A stretch of 6,019 bases of DNA from Clostridiales bacterium UBA1763 (GCA_002314685.1 DCHB01000070.1:1-6019); one strand, 5' to 3'; numbered from the stretch's first letter, positions 1 through 5,379 are shown. Numbers and translations are program-made. Notes: a model not told the origin generated them from the letters alone.

Positions 1-42
1 GTCCGTTTTTACTGGTTCGGTTCAGCTTTGCAACCTGATTTT

Positions 43-462
43 TTAATTCTGATCGTCTATTATGCTGACTATTTGAGTCGGTGTCGGGTCCTTTGCATAG
101 GTTTTCTTGCTGACGACGACGGCAATCAATATGCCGATAACGGTTGCCGACATAGAAGATATAATACACTTGCCCTCGGGCAGTCCGAGCACTGCCGCAA
201 CATAGTAGCCCACCACGAGCAATACGATAGGCAGAACATATAGCCACAGCGCACCTTTCACGACCCCCATGGTCGGTGTTTCTATCATGACGTGCTGACC
301 TCTGCGTGCGCCTATTGGATTTTGTACTACTGATTTCATAAGGTTTTCATACTGACAGCCGTCACAGCCCTCACAGTCACCGCCGCATATTCCGAGGCGT
401 TCAACAACCACCTCAGCGAGTCCGTCCTCGCGAATATTTGTAATTATAGCTTCCTGAAGCAT
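43..462 (-). CDS. RseC/MucC-family integral membrane protein (SoxR-reducing-system type)
   Basis: A 139-residue protein of the RseC/MucC family. Members are small inner-membrane proteins linked to redox or envelope-stress functions (sigma-E control and SoxR reduction in proteobacteria); the role in Clostridia is not defined. The family plan is visible: an N-terminal beta-rich part, a cysteine cluster at C26, C30, C33 and C36 that could bind an Fe-S centre or metal, then two hydrophobic helices (about residues 69-92 and 98-117) and a short polar tail. The length is normal for the family. The ATG at 460-462 follows GGAGG (complement of 470-474) with a 7-nt gap, so the start is well supported. 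A promoter with a perfect TATAAT lies just upstream. The gene is divergent from the sensory hydrogenase gene. A shared redox theme is possible but is inference. Confidence 0.87.
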   Translation of the reverse strand: MLQEAIITNIREDGLAEVVVERLGICGGDCEGCDGCQYENLMKSVVQNPIGARRGQHVMIETPTMGVVKGALWLYVLPIVLLVVGYYVAAVLGLPEGKCIISSMSATVIGILIAVVVSKKTYAKDPTPTQIVSIIDDQN

Positions 463-491
463 TTATCTGCCTCCGTTTTGATTTTTTTAAC

Positions 492-520
492 ATTATACAC
501 GCTTTTTATTCTTGTCGCAA
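492..520 (-). promoter_or_regulatory. Sigma-A-like promoter of the RseC-family gene
   Basis: On the minus strand the -35 is TTGCGA (515-520) and the -10 is a perfect TATAAT (492-497), separated by exactly 17 nt. The predicted transcription start near 485 gives a leader of about 23 nt that contains the GGAGG ribosome site. The -35 box overlaps the -35 of the opposite promoter. Confidence 0.72.
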
Positions 521-540
521 GCCTTCTGTTATGCTACAAT
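512..540 (+). promoter_or_regulatory. Sigma-A-like promoter of the sensory hydrogenase/phosphatase operon
   Basis: TTGTCG (512-517) and TACAAT (535-540) are separated by 17 nt. The predicted transcription start is near 547, about 23 nt before the ATG at 570. The in-frame ATG at 531 lies inside the promoter spacer, which argues against that earlier start. The promoter overlaps the divergent one at 492-520. Confidence 0.65.
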
Positions 541-554
541 TTTATTATAATTAC

Positions 555-561
555 AGGGAGG
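555..561 (+). promoter_or_regulatory. Ribosome binding site that fixes the hydrogenase start at 570
   Basis: AGGGAGG sits 8 nt before the ATG at 570. The upstream in-frame ATG at 531 has no such site and lies between the -35 and -10 boxes, so 570 is the better start. Confidence 0.85.
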
Positions 562-569
562 TATATAAA

Positions 570-2255
570 ATGCCCGATGTATTGAGTCTTAAAAAATCCA
601 ACTGCAAGGATTGCCACAGATGTATTCGCAAGTGTCCCGTAAAATCCATTCGTTTTTCAGGTCACAGAGCGCATATAGTTTACGACCAGTGTATTCTCTG
701 CGGTCAGTGCTTTGTCGTTTGCCCGCAGGAGGCAAAGGAAATCGTTGATGACAGGGGCGCTGTCCGTGAGCTTATTAAATCGGGTGCACCCGTTATTGCG
801 AGCGTCGATTCCTCCGTTTATGCCGTATGGGACAGATGCGGTATGAATTCTATCCGCAAGGCGCTTATTTCGCTCGGCTTTACCGATGCCGAGGAAACCG
901 CTGTCGGTGCTACTATCGTTAAGCGTGAATATGAGAGACAAATTCGCGAGCAGACGCAGGATATTATTATTTCCTCTGCCTGTCACTCGGTCAATCTACT
1001 TGTTGAAAAGCACTTCCCCGAGCTGAGAAAGTTCCTCTCGCCTACCGTCACTCCCATGGTTGCGCACGCAATGGATATAAAGCGCAGAACACCCGAGGCG
1101 AAGGTTGTATTCATAGGACCCTGCGTTGCCGCTAAGGACGAGGTAAACAGCAGCTGTGTTGATGCCGTGCTCACCTACGAGGAATTTGACCAGATGCGCA
1201 TTTCCGCGGGCATAGAAATTGAGCCCGAATTCGGCGAGAGTCAAAAGGTCAGAGCTCGCAGCTTCCCCATTCAGGGCGGCATATTAAGCTCTATGGATTT
1301 GCCCGATAACGGATATTTATACCTCACCGTAAATGGCGTTAAAAACTGCATGAATTCGCTGAGTGATATTCGCGGCGGCAAGATTGAAAAGTGCTTTATC
1401 GAAATGAGCGCTTGCTCGGGAAGCTGTATTGACGGTCCTATTATGGAAAAATACATAAACTCCCCCGTGCGACATATCTGCTCCGTGCTTAAAAATGTCG
1501 GCAAGGAGGATTGTGATGTCATTCAGCCCGCACCCGAGCTTCTGCACAAGGAATTTACGGGTGATCCCGTCAATCTGCCTATGCCGACCGAGGCGCAAAT
1601 CCGCGAAATTCTATCTAAAATCGGCAAGCCCACTCCGCAGGATGAATTAAACTGCGGCTCATGCGGCTACGATTCCTGCCGTCAAAAGGCAATAGCAATC
1701 TACCGCGGCACCGCCGATTACAGTATGTGTCTGCCATTTATTATGGACAGGTCCGAGCGTTTCAGCAACAAGGTGCTTAACAATATGCCGAGTGGTCTTG
1801 TAGTGGTCAACGAGGACCTCGAAATTCAGCAGCTTAACCGCGCCGCGCTTCAGCTTCTCAATATTGACCATGAGTCGGATATTCTCGGTGAAAGCGTTGT
1901 CAGAATACTTGACACCGCACCGTTCTTCACCGCCCTCGAGACGGGTAAATCCGTCAAGAAGCTTCGCAGCTACTTCTCCGACTACAACAAATATTTTGAG
2001 CAGACAATAGTATATGACCGTTCCTCGAGAATACTCCTTGATATTTTCAGCGACGTAACAGAGGAAGAGGAAGAGGCACTGCGCAGTAAGACCATTAGCC
2101 GTCAGACTGCGGAAATCACAAATAACGTCATCGAAAACCAAATGCGTATCGTACAGGAAATTGCATCCTTGCTCGGCGAAACAACCGCTGAAACAAAGAT
2201 TGCTCTGACAAGGCTGAAGGAGTCACTGAGTCTCGATGAAGATGAAGAAGAATAA
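570..2255 (+). CDS. Sensory-type [FeFe] hydrogenase-like protein with ferredoxin, four-Cys Fe-S and PAS domains (HydS-like)
   Basis: A 561-residue soluble protein. Two ferredoxin-type 4Fe-4S motifs come first (C12, C15, C18, C22 and C41, C44, C47, C51). The [FeFe]-hydrogenase large-subunit domain follows (about 70-320), with all four H-cluster cysteines: C138 (motif L1), C185 (L2), C282 and C286 (L3). Next is a four-Cys Fe-S domain (C362, C365, C370, C387, with spacing as in the family), a PAS domain (about 396-500) and a helical, acidic tail that may form a coiled coil. This order matches the group C sensory hydrogenases, some of which are paired with protein phosphatases. The usual proton-relay Cys before C138 is Ala137, a change I recall for sensory types. 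Further pocket residues also differ (see findings). The role is inferred to be H2 or redox sensing rather than bulk H2 turnover. The start at 570 rests on the ribosome site and promoter position. The end overlaps the phosphatase gene by 20 nt. Confidence 0.92.
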   Translation: MPDVLSLKKSNCKDCHRCIRKCPVKSIRFSGHRAHIVYDQCILCGQCFVVCPQEAKEIVDDRGAVRELIKSGAPVIASVDSSVYAVWDRCGMNSIRKALISLGFTDAEETAVGATIVKREYERQIREQTQDIIISSACHSVNLLVEKHFPELRKFLSPTVTPMVAHAMDIKRRTPEAKVVFIGPCVAAKDEVNSSCVDAVLTYEEFDQMRISAGIEIEPEFGESQKVRARSFPIQGGILSSMDLPDNGYLYLTVNGVKNCMNSLSDIRGGKIEKCFIEMSACSGSCIDGPIMEKYINSPVRHICSVLKNVGKEDCDVIQPAPELLHKEFTGDPVNLPMPTEAQIREILSKIGKPTPQDELNCGSCGYDSCRQKAIAIYRGTADYSMCLPFIMDRSERFSNKVLNNMPSGLVVVNEDLEIQQLNRAALQLLNIDHESDILGESVVRILDTAPFFTALETGKSVKKLRSYFSDYNKYFEQTIVYDRSSRILLDIFSDVTEEEEEALRSKTISRQTAEITNNVIENQMRIVQEIASLLGETTAETKIALTRLKESLSLDEDEEE

Positions 2256-3411
2256 TTTAAGCTGTGACATCGGCTATCTGTCGATGAATCACTACGGTGA
2301 ACAGCTTTGCGGCGACCATGTCGATGTTGTTGAGGAGGGCGAAAACACCATTATAGTCCTCGCCGACGGACTCGGAAGCGGAGTTAAAGCGAGTATTCTC
2401 TCAACTCTTACCTCGAAGATTATCTCGACCATGCTTGCCGCAGGTCTCGGCATACGCGATGCCGTTGAGACCTTTGCCGCTACCCTGCCCATTTGCGCTG
2501 AGCGTAAAACGGCGTTTTCAACCTTCACCATTCTGCGTATTACAAACAATGACAAGGTTGATATTATTCAGTACGAAAACCCGAACGTCATTTTAATCCG
2601 CAACGGTGTGCACTACGAGTTTCCCATGTCCACCATGACGATAGGCGAAAAAACCATCTTCCGTTCAACGCTTGACCTTGCCGACGGCGATACATTTATT
2701 AGTCTCAGCGACGGTGTTTTGTACGCAAGTGACAACGGCGTTTTGAATAACGATTGGAGCCGCGAAAAGCTCATTGAATATGTTGAGCCTCTATGCGATG
2801 CTAACTTCACCGCAAAAACGCTTGCATCCATTATCCTCGATGAGACAAATAATCTCTACGCAGGCAAGCCCTTTGACGATGCAACTGTATGTGTTCTCAA
2901 GATTAAGCAGAGACAGACTATTAACGTCGCAATCGGTCCTCCGCAGAGCATGAAGGATAATCACCGCATGATGGCACTGTTTTTCGCTAAGGAAGGCAAG
3001 CACATTGTTTGCGGAGGCACAACGGGTAAGATCGCCGCGGAATATCTGCGCCGCCCGATTGAGCTCAGCGCACATTCCCCCGACCCCGACATTCCGCCTA
3101 TATCCATTGTTGAGGGCATTGACCTCGTAACCGAAGGACTTATCACTCTCGACAAGGTCATGATGTACGCGCAGGACTATCTTGCCGACAATGAGTCCTT
3201 TGAGCAGTGGAGCTACAAGCGTGACGGTGCCTCACTTGCCGCAAGAATGCTCTTTGAGGATGCTACCGACATAAATATGTTTATAGGCAGGGCTCAAAAT
3301 CCAGCTCATCAGGATTTGCCTATTAACTTCAACGTAAAGATGGAGATTATATCCGAGCTTTCAAAATGCCTTGAAAAAATGGGCAAGAAGGTTAAAACCA
3401 TGTACTTCTGA
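2236..3411 (+). CDS. SpoIIE/PP2C-family serine/threonine protein phosphatase with uncharacterised C-terminal domain
   Basis: A 391-residue cytoplasmic protein. Residues about 8-224 form a PP2C/SpoIIE phosphatase fold, with the metal-binding acidic residues in place: D27 (CGDHVD), D44 (LADGLGSG), D159 (SLSDGV) and D214/D215 (FDDATV). Such enzymes remove phosphate from Ser/Thr using two Mn or Mg ions. Residues about 225-391 form an extra domain with the motifs CGGTTGK (259-265) and EGIDLVTEGLITL (293-305), whose function I do not know. The start at 2236 overlaps the hydrogenase gene by 20 nt, implying translational coupling. AAGGAG at 2217-2222 is 13 nt upstream, a long gap; a second in-frame ATG at 2242 is farther still. 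The partnership suggests that the hydrogenase-like sensor controls this phosphatase. No substrate, kinase or anti-sigma partner is visible in the window. Confidence 0.9.
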   Translation: MKMKKNNLSCDIGYLSMNHYGEQLCGDHVDVVEEGENTIIVLADGLGSGVKASILSTLTSKIISTMLAAGLGIRDAVETFAATLPICAERKTAFSTFTILRITNNDKVDIIQYENPNVILIRNGVHYEFPMSTMTIGEKTIFRSTLDLADGDTFISLSDGVLYASDNGVLNNDWSREKLIEYVEPLCDANFTAKTLASIILDETNNLYAGKPFDDATVCVLKIKQRQTINVAIGPPQSMKDNHRMMALFFAKEGKHIVCGGTTGKIAAEYLRRPIELSAHSPDPDIPPISIVEGIDLVTEGLITLDKVMMYAQDYLADNESFEQWSYKRDGASLAARMLFEDATDINMFIGRAQNPAHQDLPINFNVKMEIISELSKCLEKMGKKVKTMYF

Positions 3412-3413
3412 TA

Positions 3414-3448
3414 AAAAATCCGCTGTGATTAACTCACAGCGGATTTTT
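3414..3448. terminator. Bidirectional rho-independent terminator between convergent genes
   Basis: A perfect 15-bp inverted repeat: arm 3414-3428, loop TTAAC (3429-3433), arm 3434-3448. The core TCCGCTGTGA is GC-rich and is flanked by five A on one side and five T on the other, so it ends in a U-tract on both strands. It starts 2 nt after the phosphatase stop. Its right end includes the first two bases of the deacetylase stop codon (3447-3449, complement). Confidence 0.95.
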
Positions 3449-4190
3449 ATATATACCACGCTCTGCCATTATACGGGCAATACCTGTACGCAAGTCCCGC
3501 GGCAAGATAATCCCCGTTGCGGCACAAAAGCTCATCTGCTCTGACAAATTCATAGCCCTCGTCGAGCAAAATATCAATCGCCTTTAATACGGCAGGTACC
3601 GTTGCATCCTTTGTATCGTGCAGAAGAATTATCTGCCCGTCCTTTGCATTTTCGACTATGTAGTTACATATATAATCTATATCTATATTTACCCAATCAC
3701 GCGGAGTATCAGACCACAGCACCGCAATCATATCTATCTTGTTTAGCTGAGTGCCGAAATAATAGCCGTAGGGCGGACGGAAAAACTGAACCTTTTCGCC
3801 TGTTATGCTCTCTAATAACTCATTTGTGCTTGATAGCTCCGCGTGAATTTCATCCATACTGCTTTTGAAGAAGCTTATATGTGACCATGTGTGACAGCCT
3901 ATTAGATGCCCGTCATCATACATCTGCTTTATAAGCTCGGGGTGCTTCTCGACCTTTGAGCCCATAAGGAAAAAGCTCGTTTTTACATCTCGCTCACGAA
4001 GTCCGTCGAGAAGCTCCTGCGTGTATTTCCCCGGCCCGTCATCGAAGGTCAGCGCTATCTGCTTTTTTGAGTCCGAGCTCGGATTGACATAGAAATCCTT
4101 TTCAAACGGCGTTGTTATATAGCTTAACAGCACGGCAGAAAATAAAAGCGATACAAACGATATTATAATTTTTCTATTTCTCTTTTTCAT
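3447..4190 (-). CDS. Membrane-anchored polysaccharide deacetylase (NodB/CE4 family)
   Basis: A 247-residue protein that should remove acetyl groups from an N-acetylated cell-wall or surface polysaccharide, outside the membrane. Residues about 7-26 are a hydrophobic anchor or uncleaved signal after a basic KKRNRK start. The NodB domain (about 43-220) has the full catalytic set: TFDDGP (D50 base, D51 metal), HTWSH (H100 and H104, metal), RPPYG (138-142), DTPRDW (161-166) and LLHD (H191). The substrate (peptidoglycan, chitooligosaccharide or another glycan) cannot be told from sequence. The frame stays open upstream to a TTG at 4245-4247, but the ATG at 4188-4190 begins a typical signal-anchor and is preferred. 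No good ribosome site precedes it. The only upstream structure is the hairpin at 4204-4229. It is convergent with the phosphatase gene and shares its terminator. Confidence 0.9.
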   Translation of the reverse strand: MKKRNRKIIISFVSLLFSAVLLSYITTPFEKDFYVNPSSDSKKQIALTFDDGPGKYTQELLDGLRERDVKTSFFLMGSKVEKHPELIKQMYDDGHLIGCHTWSHISFFKSSMDEIHAELSSTNELLESITGEKVQFFRPPYGYYFGTQLNKIDMIAVLWSDTPRDWVNIDIDYICNYIVENAKDGQIILLHDTKDATVPAVLKAIDILLDEGYEFVRADELLCRNGDYLAAGLAYRYCPYNGRAWYI

Positions 4191-4203
4191 ACTACTTATA
4201 ATA

Positions 4204-4229
4204 AAGACAGGAGCTGATGCTCCTGTCTT
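4204..4229 (-). terminator. Terminator-like hairpin just upstream of the deacetylase start
   Basis: A perfect 11-bp stem (arms 4204-4214 and 4219-4229) with a 4-nt loop. On the minus strand the stem is followed by a T-rich stretch (TCTTTATTAT), as in an intrinsic terminator; on the plus strand it is followed by GGTACC, so only the minus direction fits. It could end the flavodoxin transcript or a structured RNA from 4230-4500, or act as an attenuator before the deacetylase gene 13 nt downstream. The U-tract is interrupted, so efficiency may be partial. Confidence 0.6.
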
Positions 4230-4500
4230 GGTACCTTCTGCGTGCAATCCTCAAGCTCTGCGGAGTGCTCAATTCCGCAGCTCTATTAGCTGTACGCAGT
4301 CGCTATCAGCTCCGCAAATTGTCCACCGCAGTCTGCGTCAGCGGTAATACAATCAATTTGGAGCAGGTTTTGCTGTATGTCGGATACAGTCCTCGCAAAA
4401 GGGAAGCAGATGCACGGCTTGTGGGTACCGAAGCATCACATTCGCTCAGACCTTTTCCGCCATACGGCGGCTATCTCAATAATCGGTCGGGCAAGCCCTT
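4227..4500 (-). repeat. Palindrome-rich intergenic element; candidate structured RNA or dispersed repeat
   Basis: This gene-free stretch is dense in complementary segments. CTTGGTACC (4227-4235) can pair with GGTACCGAAG (4424-4433) with one bulged base, closing about 200 nt. Inside are: CTGCGGA/TCCGCAG (4258-4264, 4274-4280); CAGCT/AGCTG (4278-4282, 4288-4292); a long hairpin of GCTC (4309-4312) plus CAAATTG (4315-4321) against CAATTTG plus GAGC (4354-4364), capped by CCGC/GCGG; and TTTTGCTGTAT (4368-4378) against ATACAG and CAAAA (4384-4389, 4396-4400) around a 6-nt bulge. Outside are CCGCC/GGCGG (4457-4461, 4466-4470) and GGGC/GCCC (4489-4498). With the hairpin at 4204-4229 this looks like a folded minus-strand RNA ending in a terminator. 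Some helices are alternatives to each other. It does not match tmRNA, RNase P, SRP RNA, T-box or cobalamin riboswitch landmarks. I have an unverified impression that similar repeats recur in gut Clostridia. Confidence 0.5.
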
Positions 4501-4523
4501 CCATTAAATGAAATACATTTTTA

Positions 4524-5027
4524 TCAGTGCGCCTTGCACCATGCCACGACATCGCTGACATCCCACGATGCAGGCTCACCCTCACCCGTCTGTGCCATTT
4601 TAAGTGTTGCCTTTTCCTGCTCGGTAAGCTCTTCCTTTTTGCTGAGCTTATCGGCGATGCTCTTTGTGACGGGTATCATTAAGAGTCTCAATAGAAGCGG
4701 AAGCTTTTTCATATTCAAGCCCCCCTGAAGACAGAACAGAGGTATCGAGGCATCAATACCGTTATTCTTTCTTCCTTCCTTTTCGCTGTTATTATCAACA
4801 GGTCCCATACCTACCTGAGCGACAGCACCTACATTGTATAAATCAAACGCTTTGTCGCAGCCCTTGATTTTGCCCGCGAAAAGCCAGCCGATATAAAGCA
4901 CCTTTCCTTCAGCGCAAAGCTTAGCCTTGCCGAGCTCGAAGGCGGGAATATTTAAGCTTTCCGAAACAAGCTCAGCATATTTTTTGCAAGAGCCTGTGCA
5001 CGAGCTATATACAACAGCCGAAAACAT
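4524..5027 (-). CDS. Flavodoxin-like (FMN-binding fold) protein
   Basis: A 167-residue soluble protein of the flavodoxin superfamily. It begins with a beta strand and a phosphate-binding loop (YSSCTGSCKKYAE, residues 7-19) that resembles the FMN loop T/S-x-T-G-x-T. The following strand VLYIGWLFAGKIKG (43-56) and the segment PLFCLQGGLNMKKL (96-109) also fit this fold. The likely role is electron transfer or an FMN-dependent redox step; the partner is unknown. The start at 5025-5027 is chosen because GGAGG (complement of 5036-5040) lies 8 nt upstream; a start seven codons earlier would place that ribosome site inside the gene. Cysteines C10 and C14 stand in the FMN loop where Ser or Thr is more usual. 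A promoter is visible at 5057-5085. No clear terminator follows until 4204-4229, so the transcript may run through the structured element toward the deacetylase gene. Confidence 0.78.
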   Translation of the reverse strand: MFSAVVYSSCTGSCKKYAELVSESLNIPAFELGKAKLCAEGKVLYIGWLFAGKIKGCDKAFDLYNVGAVAQVGMGPVDNNSEKEGRKNNGIDASIPLFCLQGGLNMKKLPLLLRLLMIPVTKSIADKLSKKEELTEQEKATLKMAQTGEGEPASWDVSDVVAWCKAH

Positions 5028-5035
5028 ATCTTCAG

Positions 5036-5040
5036 CCTCC
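5036..5040 (-). promoter_or_regulatory. Ribosome binding site that fixes the flavodoxin start at 5027
   Basis: GGAGG on the minus strand with an 8-nt gap to the ATG at 5025-5027. The upstream in-frame start at 5048 lacks a comparable site, so the shorter product is preferred. Confidence 0.8.
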
Positions 5041-5056
5041 GATAACAATTTTATTT

Positions 5057-5085
5057 AGAATATCATACTATTTATCTAAATTCAA
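5057..5085 (-). promoter_or_regulatory. Likely promoter of the flavodoxin-like gene
   Basis: On the minus strand TTGAAT (5080-5085) and TATTCT (5057-5062) are separated by 17 nt; each box matches consensus at four of six positions. The predicted transcription start near 5050 leaves a leader of about 23 nt with the ribosome site. Confidence 0.5.
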
Positions 5086-5094
5086 GTACGCAGT

Positions 5095-5115
5095 AAAAAT
5101 GTGCAGAACATTTTT
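5095..5115. promoter_or_regulatory. Perfect inverted repeat upstream of the flavodoxin promoter
   Basis: Arms AAAAATGT (5095-5102) and ACATTTTT (5108-5115) flank the 5-nt centre GCAGA. It lies about 10 bp upstream of the minus-strand -35 box. It may be a protein-binding operator; a weak AT-rich bidirectional terminator is the alternative. Confidence 0.45.
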
Positions 5116-5143
5116 GTTTGCTTATTTTATAGCATTTCGGAAA

Positions 5144-5164
5144 ATGTTAACACTAAATTAACAT
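5144..5164. promoter_or_regulatory. Perfect inverted repeat ATGTTAA-N7-TTAACAT, candidate operator
   Basis: Seven-base arms (5144-5150 and 5158-5164) are perfect inverted copies around CACTAAA. It ends about 30 bp before the plus-strand -35 box (roughly -85 to -65 from the predicted start), a place typical for an activator site. The half-sites resemble Rex redox-repressor half-sites (TTGTTAA/TTAACAA), but the 7-nt spacer is longer than the usual 4, so Rex is not claimed. Confidence 0.45.
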
Positions 5165-5193
5165 AATATTTTTACCGATTTGTCACTTTTCTA

Positions 5194-5222
5194 TTGATTT
5201 TTTCTTGCTTCTGTAATATTAT
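5194..5222 (+). promoter_or_regulatory. Likely promoter of the secreted acidic protein gene
   Basis: TTGATT (5194-5199) and TATTAT (5217-5222) are separated by exactly 17 nt. The predicted transcription start near 5229 gives a leader of about 150 nt before the ATG at 5380. Confidence 0.62.
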
Positions 5223-5228
5223 ACTGTT

Positions 5229-5379
5229 ACGTATTAGTATATAAGCAAAATTTTTGCTTCCGCGCGCATAGACCATGCGTTCTTTACCGAGGGATAATTG
5301 GTTGTTGTAAACGGTTAATTAAGTTCTGTCTTAGGTATTAGTATCGCATTATCGGAGAAAGGAGGAAAACTAATAAAAA
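5229..5379 (+). other. Predicted 5' leader of about 150 nt with small hairpins and a direct repeat
   Basis: The leader holds two copies of GTATTAGTAT (5231-5240 and 5335-5344), an AAGCAA/TTGCTT hairpin (5243-5259) and a CGCAT/ATGCG hairpin (5265-5279). No known riboswitch class is recognisable. The ribosome site AAAGGAGG (5358-5365) is strong but lies 14 nt before the ATG, a long gap filled with A-rich sequence. An mRNA-stability or regulatory role is possible but unproven. Confidence 0.4.

Noticed and set aside
1..42. A possible hairpin or start of another gene at the left edge.
   Set aside because: Only a 3-bp CTG/CAG pairing without a T-tract is visible, and the stretch is too short to assign.
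531..569. An upstream in-frame ATG giving a 13-residue longer hydrogenase-like protein.
   Set aside because: This ATG lies between the -35 (512-517) and -10 (535-540) boxes, before the predicted transcription start, and has no ribosome site. The ATG at 570 has AGGGAGG at an 8-nt gap.
1659..2141. A 160-codon minus-strand frame inside the hydrogenase-like gene, and similar antisense frames elsewhere.
   Set aside because: They lie opposite a clearly conserved protein, lack ribosome sites and promoters, and show no recognisable domain, so they are shadows of the real frames.
4230..4440. A T-box or cobalamin riboswitch before the deacetylase, suggested by GGTACC next to a terminator and by AAAAGGGAAG.
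   Set aside because: The T-box core AGGGTGGTACCGCG and the cobalamin core GCCACTG are both absent, and a deacetylase is not a usual target of either.
4436..4504. A 22-codon minus-strand frame just after the flavodoxin stop, followed after its stop by more open sequence in the same frame to about 4290.
   Set aside because: No ribosome site is present and the sequence is broken by a stop. The open stretch is explained at least as well by the structured element, though a decayed coding repeat cannot be excluded.
4217..4507. A 96-codon open frame on the plus strand.
   Set aside because: It crosses the stems of the palindromic element, has no family resemblance that I recognise, and its only ribosome-like site (AGGAG, 4209-4213) is 3 nt from the ATG, too close.
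5144..5164. A Rex redox-repressor operator.
   Set aside because: The half-sites are similar, but the spacer is 7 nt rather than the usual 4, so only an unnamed inverted repeat is reported.
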